Assembly: GCF_030812195.1 (NCBI RefSeq)
Contig: NZ_JAUSSF010000002.1
Location: 434,001-498,000 of the forward strand
From: Chryseobacterium lathyri
Lineage (GTDB): Bacteria; Bacteroidota; Bacteroidia; Flavobacteriales; Weeksellaceae
DNA length: 64,000 nucleotides
Direction of reading: 5' to 3'
Below are positions 43,700-51,982 of this stretch, in pieces. Each line of letters begins with the position of its first letter. Within the stretch, counting starts at the first letter, position 1. The position numbers were made by a program, and so were the translations under genes. The notes beneath the pieces are model-generated. The model worked only from the letters and a program-made list of their open reading frames with translations. It had not been told where the DNA came from and searched no databases.

Positions 43700-44326
43700 T
43701 TGAAAGCTTTATTCCTTTACCTATTCTCCCTTACTTTTTCTTTTTGTTTTTCGCAGCAGAAAGAGGAATTCCGGCAGGTTAAAAACTATTATAACCACCA
43801 CAGGAATATGCTGAATACTGAGTTTAAAAAGAAGTTTGACACAGAGCCTGATTCTTTCAAAAAAGCCAATATAAAACTCGATTTTATGCTTTTCATGAAA
43901 AAGATGGACAGCATTGAAAATGTCGCCATGATAGGAGCTTTGTTAAAAGTAAGAAACCTGGAAGATCTGCAGTCCCTGAAGAGCCCCAAAGATATATCGA
44001 AAAACATCACTGAGAAATCTGCTGTTTTTGAAAAATCTGCTGACTATCCCGGCGGATTCAATACATTGAGACAGGAAGTTTCAAATCTTTTTTATACAGG
44101 AGGTGTCTACACTGAAACGAAAACAGTAAAAACAAATGTGGTTTTTATTGTTGAAAAAGACGGAAGCATCAGTAATGTACACGCACAGGGGGATAATTTC
44201 ACCTTTAACAGACAGGCTGAAATTGCACTGTATTCCGTTTCAGAGAAATTTTCTCCGGCAATTAGCAAAGGCGATCCGGTAAGATATTATCTCAGGCTTC
44301 CTTTAACCTTAACTATTGAAGAATAA
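43700..44326 (+). CDS. Secreted protein with TonB-C-like domain
   Basis: 208 residues starting with TTG. No ATG is available before the signal peptide (KALFLYLFSLTFSFCFSQ), so the TTG start is required. The C-terminal half has ADYPGGFNTLRQEVSNLF and FIVEKDGSISNVHAQGDN, a pattern common in flavobacterial proteins related to the TonB C-terminal domain. It lacks the N-terminal anchor and proline spacer of a working TonB, so it is probably a periplasmic relative. tadA begins 2 bp after it. Confidence 0.72.
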   Translation: MKALFLYLFSLTFSFCFSQQKEEFRQVKNYYNHHRNMLNTEFKKKFDTEPDSFKKANIKLDFMLFMKKMDSIENVAMIGALLKVRNLEDLQSLKSPKDISKNITEKSAVFEKSADYPGGFNTLRQEVSNLFYTGGVYTETKTVKTNVVFIVEKDGSISNVHAQGDNFTFNRQAEIALYSVSEKFSPAISKGDPVRYYLRLPLTLTIEE

Positions 44327-44327
44327 A

Positions 44328-44759
44328 ATGTTTACCGACGAATATTACATGAAAATGGCCCTACAGGAAGCAGAAGCCGCTCTGGAAAAAGATGAGGTTC
44401 CCATCGGATGTATCATCGTTTCCAATAACCGGATTATTGCAAGAGCTCACAATCTTACTGAAACATTAAATGATGTAACTGCCCATGCCGAAATGCAGGC
44501 CATCACTTCCGCCGCTAATTTCCTTGGAGGCAAATATCTGATCAACTGTACGCTTTATGTAACTTTGGAACCGTGTGTCATGTGTTCCGGAGCCTTAGCC
44601 TGGTCACAGATCTCTAAAGTCGTAATTGGAGCCAGAGATGAGCAGAGGGGATTTATCAACAAACATCTTTCTTTGCATCCAAAAACAGAAATGGTAACCG
44701 GAGTAATGGAAAATGAATGTTCAACTATCGTTAAAGAATTTTTTAAAAACAAAAGATAG
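44328..44759 (+). CDS. tadA: tRNA adenosine(34) deaminase TadA
   Basis: 143 residues from the ATG at 44328. The zinc deaminase motifs are complete: HAEMQAI with the catalytic Glu, and PCVMCSGAL with the two zinc cysteines. It converts A34 to inosine in the anticodon of tRNA-Arg. The frame opens 12 nt earlier with a TTG that overlaps the preceding gene, so I prefer the ATG. Confidence 0.94.
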   Translation: MFTDEYYMKMALQEAEAALEKDEVPIGCIIVSNNRIIARAHNLTETLNDVTAHAEMQAITSAANFLGGKYLINCTLYVTLEPCVMCSGALAWSQISKVVIGARDEQRGFINKHLSLHPKTEMVTGVMENECSTIVKEFFKNKR

Positions 44760-44842
44760 GCAGATGCTTACAGTAAAGAGAGAACAGGTTATTTGCGGAA
44801 GTATTTTAGAATTCTAATACAATTCCACAAAAGGTCAAATCA

Positions 44843-45382
44843 TTACTTGTTTTTTAAAGCAGAATACATCATCACATCAAAATATTCACCCTCTTTTTTG
44901 AGATGCTGCTTTAACAGAGCTTCTTTTTCCATCCCTATTTTTTCCATGATTCTTCCGGATGCAGGATTATGTAGAAAATAAGTAGCATAGATTTTATTGA
45001 ACTGAAGTACCTTAAACCCAAAATCAATTAAAGCTATAGCAGCTTCCGTAACGTAGCCTTGGTTCCAGAAAGGCCTTCCCATCCAGTAGCCAAGCTCAGC
45101 TTTGTCATCATCTCTGTCATGAAGACCAATAGCTCCTATAATCTGTTCCTCTTTATTTCGGACAGCAAAAGTATATCCTGTATTGTTTTCAAAGGATTCT
45201 CGGGACATTTTCACCCAAAGACCGGCATGCTCTTCGGTATAAGGATAAGGAATATTGGAGGTAAGATCTGAGAAAATTTTATCCTGTAAATATTCAGTCA
45301 CGAAAGGAATATCTTCTTCTTCCAGCTGTGAAAGAATCAGCCTTTCTGTTTCTATTCTGGGAAATTCTTTTAATTTTCTCAT
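44843..45382 (-). CDS. GNAT-family N-acetyltransferase, RimJ/RimL-like
   Basis: 179 residues. The start RLILSQLEEEDIPFV, the acetyl-CoA loop YWMGRPFWNQGYVTEA and the C-terminal NPASGRIMEKIGM are typical of the RimJ/RimL subgroup, which acetylates protein N-termini or small amines. The target cannot be told from sequence. It is upstream of nothing on its strand except intergenic DNA and lies 32 bp downstream of coaX in transcription order, so it may share that transcript. Confidence 0.88.
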   Translation of the reverse strand: MRKLKEFPRIETERLILSQLEEEDIPFVTEYLQDKIFSDLTSNIPYPYTEEHAGLWVKMSRESFENNTGYTFAVRNKEEQIIGAIGLHDRDDDKAELGYWMGRPFWNQGYVTEAAIALIDFGFKVLQFNKIYATYFLHNPASGRIMEKIGMEKEALLKQHLKKEGEYFDVMMYSALKNK

Positions 45383-45414
45383 ACCATAGTTTTAACTTAT
45401 TAAATCTTTTATCT

Positions 45415-46173
45415 CTATAAATCTTTTCCTAAAAAATAAAGTCCTTTCAGGGTATGGAGCCTGTCCATTACATGAATTTTTTCCGTCAGAGGTTTATAAA
45501 CATGGGAAACACCACCTGTTGCCACCACAAAACAGTCATCATTCACCTCATCATTGATGCGATCTATAAAACCTTCTACCATTCCCAGAAACCCATATAC
45601 CATACCGCTTTGCATACAGGTTACCGTATCCAGACCCAATACTGATTTAGGTTTTTTCAGCTCAATATCAGGAAGCTGGGCGGTTTGGCTGATCAATGAA
45701 TTTAAAGAGGTTACAATTCCGGGAGCAATAATCACTCCCAGTGTCTCTCCGGTTTCCGTTACACAGCTTGCTGTAAGAGCCGTTCCAAAATCAATGATGA
45801 TCTTCTTCCGGTTTGGGTAAAGATTATGGGCGGCCACAAGATTGGCATAAATATCGGTTCCCATCTGTTTGGATTTTGCCTGAACTCCAGAAGGGGTAGA
45901 CCTGTCTACAATCACAGGTTGAAGACCATGGATCTTTTTAATCGCCGAACTCATCACTTTGGTAAGCTGTGGTACTACGGACCCTATGATGACTTTACTG
46001 ATATCTTCTGGCTCTACTTTATAGGTCTGATAAAGCATGAGGATCTGTACATACAGCTCATCTACCGTTCTGTACGGCTTAGTGTTGATCACCCATGAAA
46101 TATCACAGTTGTCTCCATTGAAAAGTCCGAATCTGATGTTGCTGTTCCCTACGTTGATTACGATTGAATTCAT
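45415..46173 (-). CDS. coaX: Type III pantothenate kinase
   Basis: 252 residues, usual CoaX length. The ASKHA-fold motifs are IVINVGNSNIRFGLFNG (P-loop-like phosphate 1), IIDFGTALTASCV and VVATGGVSHV. It phosphorylates pantothenate in the first step of coenzyme A synthesis and, unlike CoaA, is not inhibited by CoA. Monovalent-cation dependent in characterised members. Confidence 0.93.
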   Translation of the reverse strand: MNSIVINVGNSNIRFGLFNGDNCDISWVINTKPYRTVDELYVQILMLYQTYKVEPEDISKVIIGSVVPQLTKVMSSAIKKIHGLQPVIVDRSTPSGVQAKSKQMGTDIYANLVAAHNLYPNRKKIIIDFGTALTASCVTETGETLGVIIAPGIVTSLNSLISQTAQLPDIELKKPKSVLGLDTVTCMQSGMVYGFLGMVEGFIDRINDEVNDDCFVVATGGVSHVYKPLTEKIHVMDRLHTLKGLYFLGKDL

Positions 46174-46411
46174 TTATTTTTTAAGCTAGTCTGGGTTAAA
46201 AAACGGTTGTAAAAATAAGCCTTTATCCTCAAAAATAAGCAATATCTATATTATTTAATCTGAGAAAATGCCTAAAGACAATTGCGTTTTTATCACAAAG
46301 ACAAACAAGTAGATTTCTGACATGCATAATAAGGAAAACCTGAGCCTGAGATTTAGAAGATTGAAAACATTTAATTACCTTTAAGACTGAAAATATTTTT
46401 ATCCTGATTCC

Positions 46412-47014
46412 ATGAAGAAACTGATCCTAACCATATTCTTTTGTATTGGCCTGAATACGTTTGCCCAAAACGGAAACCAGGTAAAAGATATATTCCTGAA
46501 AATAAAGCAGGAATCAAAGATCGACCGCAACGACCAAGCTGTTTATGATATTCTGGATGAATTTTATACTAAAAGCCTGCAGGCAGAAAATGATGAAATG
46601 ACACCGGAAACGGTTCAAAGAATTGAGAAACTAGCTTCCAATCCCGACACGAAAAACCTTCACATCCTGTTGCTGTTCCTGATGTATCAGCAGCATCTCA
46701 GCCGGACTTCTATGGCTGGAAAAACACCTGACACTGAATTTCAGACCGAAGCCATGAAACTATTGGAAAATGAAACCAAAGATATCTATGGAAAAGTGCC
46801 TGTAATTATCTATATCTATAAGGCTGAGGCACTGGACGGGGCAGGAAAGAAGGAAGACGCCAAAGCTGCTGTAGACCAGGGATTAAAAGAATACCCTGAT
46901 TCAGTTCCTTTAAAAGTATACAGCTATCTTAATACGAAAGATGAGGTTTTAAGAAATGATCTTGTGAAAAATCATCCTAATCACTGGATGGTCCTGCAAT
47001 TTAGGATAAAATAA
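46412..47014 (+). CDS. Secreted helical protein of unknown function
   Basis: 200 residues with a signal peptide ending TFAQ (residues 1-19). The remainder is predicted helical by eye, with two TPR-like stretches (TVQRIEKLASNPDTKNLH and KEDAKAAVDQGLKEYPDSVP). No cysteines or catalytic motif. Single-gene unit with unknown role. Confidence 0.68.
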   Translation: MKKLILTIFFCIGLNTFAQNGNQVKDIFLKIKQESKIDRNDQAVYDILDEFYTKSLQAENDEMTPETVQRIEKLASNPDTKNLHILLLFLMYQQHLSRTSMAGKTPDTEFQTEAMKLLENETKDIYGKVPVIIYIYKAEALDGAGKKEDAKAAVDQGLKEYPDSVPLKVYSYLNTKDEVLRNDLVKNHPNHWMVLQFRIK

Positions 47015-47168
47015 CGGAATGATAGATTTCAGACATCTAACCTCACAATATTGGCTTCCATAGTTATGTAATTGTGAACCGTGAATTTTTGCTTCGCAAG
47101 TAAATGGTCAATTTTCAAGATTTGTACTAAAATCCAGGATGCTAAGAACGCTTAAAAATTTTTCATGC

Positions 47169-47200
47169 AAAAAAAATCCCACAGAATTTTCTGTGGGATT
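47169..47200 (-). terminator. Terminator of the M1 peptidase gene
   Basis: Perfect 10-bp stem AATCCCACAG/CTGTGGGATT with a 6-nt loop. On the minus strand an eight-base T run follows, 20 bp after the stop codon. Confidence 0.88.
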
Positions 47201-47219
47201 ATCTTTTATATTACATGAT

Positions 47220-49061
47220 TTACTGTTTTACTTCTACAATATTATCATTCATATTTACGTCTGCTATTCTCTGGCTTAAATCTATTCCTAGGACAGATAA
47301 TTGGGCTTTCGGATAGGGAATTGTCAGCGTATATTCTTTCTGAGTCCAGGGCCAGTAAGGCATGGTTTTAAAGTCGCCGTAAATATCTTTCTCCTTCCAT
47401 GTATGTGTCATATTTAAAGGGATCTGATAGGTAACGATCTTTTTATCCACCGTCACTACATTGAAATCAACCGGCATCGGAACCTGTCCATTATTCACTA
47501 AAGTAATGGTGGTAGATTTTGCATCGTACTTCACATCTTTAATTCCGTAATCAATGGTTTTTGTGGTATTGATCCAATAATTGTGGAACCATTTCAGATC
47601 CATCCCTGAAACTTTCTGTGCAATATGCAGAAAATCCCTATCAGATGGGTGTTTCATGTGCCATTGGTCATAATATTGTTTTAAAGTTTCTGCAAGCTTT
47701 TGCTCACCCATGATGTAACCTAGCTGTACAAGGTATAATTCCCCTTTCACATAGGAAGCATACGTGTAAGAAGTTCCATTATCATGGTGATCTCCCAGCC
47801 ATACAGCGGGTTCTTCAATTCCTTTTTTAATGAAATTTCTGTATGCATTGACAGTATTGGCAAAAGGATTCGGCAGTTCTTCCGGAAACAGCTGATACAT
47901 GACGTAGCCTTCTGCATAGCTGGTAAATCCTTCATCCATCCACGGACGTACGGATTCATTAGTGGCCAGCATCTGTTGATACCATGAGTGCGCACCTTCA
48001 TGAGCCATCAATCCCATTAAACCTTTAATATCTTTGGCTTCACCTAGAATCATGGTACACATCCCGTATTCCATACCACCATCTCCGCCCTGGATAAATG
48101 CATAGGTTGGATATACATACTTTCCGAAATGGCTGTTCATCAGCTGGAAATATTTGGTCACATAAGGCTGGGCTTCTTCCCACACTTTTGTTCTCTCATT
48201 CTGCTGATACACTAAAAACACTTTTGGCCCTTCCGGAACGTCAAAACTCTTTACAACATAATCTCTGTCTGCACTCCATGCAAAATCCAGCATATTTTTT
48301 GCAGTCCATCTCCATGTTGCTTTTTTATCTTTTTCGGCTTTGATTTTTGCATTGGTGTCATAGCCTTTAACTTCTGCCGGGTTCTCAAGAATCCCTCCTG
48401 CTCCAACTACATAATCTTTGTTGATCTTGATGGTTACGTCAAAATCTGAGAATGGTGCATGAAACTCTCTTCCGATATAGTCAAAGGTTGCCCAGCCATC
48501 ATAATCGTATTCTGCAATTTTAGGATACCATTGGGTCATCGTCATATCAACTCCTTCCCTGTTGTTTCTTCCGCTTCTTCTGATCTGCTGAGGAATTACA
48601 GCGTCCCAGTTCATGGTAAAGGTTGTCTTAGAATTAGGTTGAATAGGTTCCGCCAGATATACCTTCATAATGGTTTCCTGGATTTCAAATTTCACCTCTT
48701 TTCCGTTTTGTTTGATCCAATGGATATTCTGGGCACCTTCCTGATCTTTCGGAATAGAAGCCAGCCTTGAAATACCATCCTTTTGCAATCTTGAGTCTCC
48801 ATTTTTACCCTGGCCCGCAACTCTTTGGTCCATCATTGAATTAGGCTTAAAAGCATTCCAGTACAGATGAAAATACACTACATTCAGCTCATCCGGTGAG
48901 TTATTGGTGTATTCTAACGTCTGGTTTCCCTGGTAAGTAAATTTTTCAGCATTAACGTCAATCTCCATCTTATACTTCGCAGCCTGCTGATAATAAGCTC
49001 CCTGCTGAGCCTGAAATTGTGAAATGATAAACGCAAAAAGGATTGCAGCCGATTTTCTCAT
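47220..49061 (-). CDS. Secreted M1-family metallopeptidase
   Basis: 613 residues with a signal peptide (MRKSAAILFAFIISQFQAQ). The gluzincin motif is MAHEGAHSWYQQML, with a third ligand Glu in DEGFTSYAEGY. The exopeptidase motif is GGMEYGM, a variant of GAMEN. A beta domain precedes the catalytic domain and a beta-rich tail follows. It removes N-terminal residues from peptides, probably in the periplasm, and contributes to peptide nutrition. Single-gene unit with its own terminator. Confidence 0.9.
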   Translation of the reverse strand: MRKSAAILFAFIISQFQAQQGAYYQQAAKYKMEIDVNAEKFTYQGNQTLEYTNNSPDELNVVYFHLYWNAFKPNSMMDQRVAGQGKNGDSRLQKDGISRLASIPKDQEGAQNIHWIKQNGKEVKFEIQETIMKVYLAEPIQPNSKTTFTMNWDAVIPQQIRRSGRNNREGVDMTMTQWYPKIAEYDYDGWATFDYIGREFHAPFSDFDVTIKINKDYVVGAGGILENPAEVKGYDTNAKIKAEKDKKATWRWTAKNMLDFAWSADRDYVVKSFDVPEGPKVFLVYQQNERTKVWEEAQPYVTKYFQLMNSHFGKYVYPTYAFIQGGDGGMEYGMCTMILGEAKDIKGLMGLMAHEGAHSWYQQMLATNESVRPWMDEGFTSYAEGYVMYQLFPEELPNPFANTVNAYRNFIKKGIEEPAVWLGDHHDNGTSYTYASYVKGELYLVQLGYIMGEQKLAETLKQYYDQWHMKHPSDRDFLHIAQKVSGMDLKWFHNYWINTTKTIDYGIKDVKYDAKSTTITLVNNGQVPMPVDFNVVTVDKKIVTYQIPLNMTHTWKEKDIYGDFKTMPYWPWTQKEYTLTIPYPKAQLSVLGIDLSQRIADVNMNDNIVEVKQ

Positions 49062-49303
49062 TTAAAATTTATTTTTTTTTAAAGGTAAGTAATTTATGTA
49101 AACCCTTCAAATATAGAGCTGTTTTAGGGCTTTTTGATCTGCTATGGATTTAGATGTTTTTTTATTCTGATGGTTAAGTTTGCCTGCGCATATCTTATAG
49201 ATGATGCAAATTTTTTTTAACCACAAATGGCACAAATAAAACACAATTTTAAACACTAACATTCATGAATTAGCGGCATTTGTGCTTCAAGATAAAATCA
49301 ATA

Positions 49304-49774
49304 TTATGAATGGGTCAGCATCTTCCTAATTAAAGTGATCTGCCCCAAATGATAGTAAGCATGCTCTATCATCCCATCTATATTTCTCCTGTAGGTTCCG
49401 TATTTTTCATCTACGAAAACTTCATCCAGCTTGTTGTCAGGGATTTGCTCAATCAATAATGCAAACTTTTCTGAATCTGTCCATAGCCTGTTTAATAAAT
49501 CTCTCCACTGTTCCTCAGACTCAATGGGCGGAAGATCAAAGCTGAATTTGTCTTTTATTTCGAGTTCACCACCTTCCAGCACATTCACAATTCCGGCTAT
49601 ATAATAATGGATATGAAAAGCAAGCATAGCGATTGTGTTTAAAGATCCTATTTTTGTGACCGCCTGTTTCCAGGTAACGTCCTTAAGCTGATCTTTAAAA
49701 TTGGTATTGGCGATCCAAAGCCCGTCAAGCAAGACTTCCCTGAACCTTTTGGCTAATTGTGAAGCTGAACTCAT
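49304..49774 (-). CDS. DinB/DUF1572-like four-helix protein
   Basis: 156 residues. Metal-binding histidines typical of DinB-like bundles are present in LAFHIHYYIAG (about 53-58) and in EHAYYHLGQITLIRK near the C-terminus. Members bind Ni or Zn, and some are bacillithiol- or mycothiol-dependent transferases. Specific function unknown. Stands alone between the M1 peptidase and the DUF6909-like gene. Confidence 0.8.
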   Translation of the reverse strand: MSSASQLAKRFREVLLDGLWIANTNFKDQLKDVTWKQAVTKIGSLNTIAMLAFHIHYYIAGIVNVLEGGELEIKDKFSFDLPPIESEEQWRDLLNRLWTDSEKFALLIEQIPDNKLDEVFVDEKYGTYRRNIDGMIEHAYYHLGQITLIRKMLTHS

Positions 49775-49940
49775 TATTTAAAATTTTGTTATTTCTAAAG
49801 ATAATTATTTTATTTTTTTTACCTCTGGTAGATTTTTTGAATTTTCCAGGATGATTATACATATACCTCCTATGAGCCTTGTTAAGGTTTTAAACCTTTC
49901 ATTCGTTTCATCAGTGAAAAACATTTTTGTCATTTGTGTT

Positions 49941-49979
49941 TCAAAAACAAAAAACCTCAAATGCAAAACATCTGAGGCT
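49941..49979 (-). terminator. Terminator of the EMEG-motif gene
   Basis: Stem CCTCA-A-ATG/CAT-C-TGAGG (one mismatch) followed on the minus strand by a T-rich run. It lies about 20 bp after the stop at 50001. Confidence 0.75.
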
Positions 49980-50000
49980 TCAATATGATTTAAAATCAAA

Positions 50001-51692
50001 TTATTTTTTAGCAGGAATTTCTTTTTTTCCGCTTTGTAAGATCTTTTCAAGGATTCTTAAAGTGATCAGATAGGTAGGCTTTACCCCTGTAAGGCCTAAG
50101 CCTCCTGAAGAAAGTGTGCTTCCGGTTTCCAAAGGATTATCCGATGCATAGTACGCATAACATACGAACAGATCCGGGACAATATGATGCCTGATCTTAG
50201 AAGCTACCTGAATGGCTTTCTGATAATGTGCACCTTCCATTTCAAGACCGATCGCCTTCCATGAAGTGTTCATAAAATAAGAAAGAATATCCCTGTTCTG
50301 AAGTGAGGTTCCTAAAACGGTAATCATCGGTCCTTCAAACGCTTTCAGTTCATCATCTTTAAAATCATCTAGTTTTAAAGCATTTTCAAAAGGATAGTTA
50401 TCTGCCGTTCCTTCAAAGATGTGGGAAGTAGGAATCATGATGTCCCCTTTTCCTCCGGCAAGAATACCTGCTTTACCCATAATGGAAACAGATTTCACTT
50501 TCATCATATACACTTCTCCTTTGTGCTCGAAAGGTCTCAATAATTCGTCCATTACCTCAAAGGCCTGTTCACCGAAAGCATAGTCGAAAACCATGATCAC
50601 ATCATCTCCGCCATATTTTATACCACTGAACGGAGTGTTTTTAAGATCTGTCTTGCTTAAATCAATGATCTGAACATCTATATTACTTCCGCTCTTATCA
50701 TTAATATAAATCAATCCTTCTTCCAAAGCATATTTGGAAACTTTGTCGCGAAGTTCTTTTTTATCAGAAATCTCTCCGTAAAGTTTATAGTCTACTTCTT
50801 TGTTGTCTTTTTTCTTTAAGGCATCATTTCCGTACAGCATATTTTTTACCGAGTGCATATTGGCTGAAATAATGTGAAGCGGACGCATATGAAGATTGTT
50901 TTCAAACAAAACTTCTTTCACTTTGTTGGCCCATTTTTCACCAAAATAGTGATGCCCCACTCTTTCCTTTAATATGGCACTGAAATGAATCTCTCTTTCT
51001 CTCGTCTGTTTTGCATCTTCCAGGCTTACTTTTCCTAAGTTGTAGATGATTTTGAATAAACGGTCTGGATTCTCATCATCCCCAAAAGCATTGTAAGCAT
51101 TCAGCGTTTCTTCAAAAGTTCTTCCTATTAATGAAGACAGATGAATAAGAGCAACCTCTTTTTCTTTTCTACTGAATTTCTTTTCGCCTTTTACTACTTC
51201 TTCGATAATTTTAAAAGCACGTGTCGGTTTCCAGTTTTCATCCTGAATGAAAGCCAGATTTCTCACTTTATCCGCTTCTATAAATAAGAATGTTAAGTGG
51301 GTAAGAATATCGTAAATCTCAGAACGCCCCAAAAGAACTTCAATATTCATCTGGTGCTCATCTATCCTGTAACAGTTTCTTCTTCTTTTTTTAGGTACAA
51401 TTGGTTCGAAACTTCCTTTATCAAAACCTTCATCTGATGTAAGATGAATAAAAGCACATTCTTCAATTCCCTCCGGAAGTCTGTCTAAAACGTACATCAA
51501 ACCATCCAATTCCATTTTGTTAGGAATATTCATGGTACCATATATCTCTGGATTGATAGTCTTTAACAAACTTCTGATACTTTCTCCAGAAACACCGGCA
51601 GGTTTAAAAAAACCTCTGTAAAAGAGGTGTCTCATAGAAATATACAATCTTTCAATTGCTTCCGTTGTTTCTCTAGCTCTAGAATTTGTCAT
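50001..51692 (-). CDS. Flavobacterial conserved protein (DUF6909-like) with EMEG motif
   Basis: About 563 residues from the ATG at 51692. The open frame runs to 51731, through the promoter box at 51708-51715, so the longer start is excluded. The N-terminal half is helical. The C-terminal part includes GKAGILAGGKGDIMIP, FEGPMITVLGTSLQNRDIL and GLEMEGAHYQKA. The EMEG string and its surroundings recall the nucleoside phosphorylase/AMP nucleosidase fold, where Glu binds the ribose, so it may process a nucleoside or nucleotide. I am not certain of this. It is divergent from glutamine synthetase. Confidence 0.7.
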   Translation of the reverse strand: MTNSRARETTEAIERLYISMRHLFYRGFFKPAGVSGESIRSLLKTINPEIYGTMNIPNKMELDGLMYVLDRLPEGIEECAFIHLTSDEGFDKGSFEPIVPKKRRRNCYRIDEHQMNIEVLLGRSEIYDILTHLTFLFIEADKVRNLAFIQDENWKPTRAFKIIEEVVKGEKKFSRKEKEVALIHLSSLIGRTFEETLNAYNAFGDDENPDRLFKIIYNLGKVSLEDAKQTREREIHFSAILKERVGHHYFGEKWANKVKEVLFENNLHMRPLHIISANMHSVKNMLYGNDALKKKDNKEVDYKLYGEISDKKELRDKVSKYALEEGLIYINDKSGSNIDVQIIDLSKTDLKNTPFSGIKYGGDDVIMVFDYAFGEQAFEVMDELLRPFEHKGEVYMMKVKSVSIMGKAGILAGGKGDIMIPTSHIFEGTADNYPFENALKLDDFKDDELKAFEGPMITVLGTSLQNRDILSYFMNTSWKAIGLEMEGAHYQKAIQVASKIRHHIVPDLFVCYAYYASDNPLETGSTLSSGGLGLTGVKPTYLITLRILEKILQSGKKEIPAKK

Positions 51693-51707
51693 AAAATAAA
51701 TTTCACA

Positions 51708-51715
51708 CAAATATA
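51708..51715 (-). promoter_or_regulatory. -7 box of the EMEG-motif gene
   Basis: Minus-strand TATATTTG, 15 bp before the ATG at 51692. Confidence 0.55.
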
Positions 51716-51904
51716 CAAAATCTTCGCTCAACTTATTTTAAGTATCTTTTAACAAGCAGTTTAAATTTGTATCTTTAAAACTGTAAAAAGTGTGTCATAA
51801 AATGTATTATGATGCTTATTACAGGGCTAAATATTCCTTTCACCAGCCAATCACCCCTATTAAAAATAGTTAAACCATCGTTTGATTTTAATGAATTTTA
51901 TAAA

Positions 51905-51927
51905 TACCCCTAAAAAATACAGGGGTA
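51905..51927. promoter_or_regulatory. Palindromic operator upstream of glnN
   Basis: Perfect inverted repeat TACCCCT-N9-AGGGGTA ending 25 bp before the -7 box, so it covers the -33 region. A similar half-site (CACCCCTATTAAAAATA) lies about 50 bp upstream. A binding site for a nitrogen-responsive regulator is a reasonable guess. Confidence 0.6.
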
Positions 51928-51952
51928 AAATATTTTCAATTCATTTTTTTTG

Positions 51953-51960
51953 TAAATTTG
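51953..51960 (+). promoter_or_regulatory. -7 box of glnN
   Basis: TAAATTTG, 22 bp before the ATG. Confidence 0.65.
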
Positions 51961-51982
51961 CCCCACAAAATACAACCTTAAT

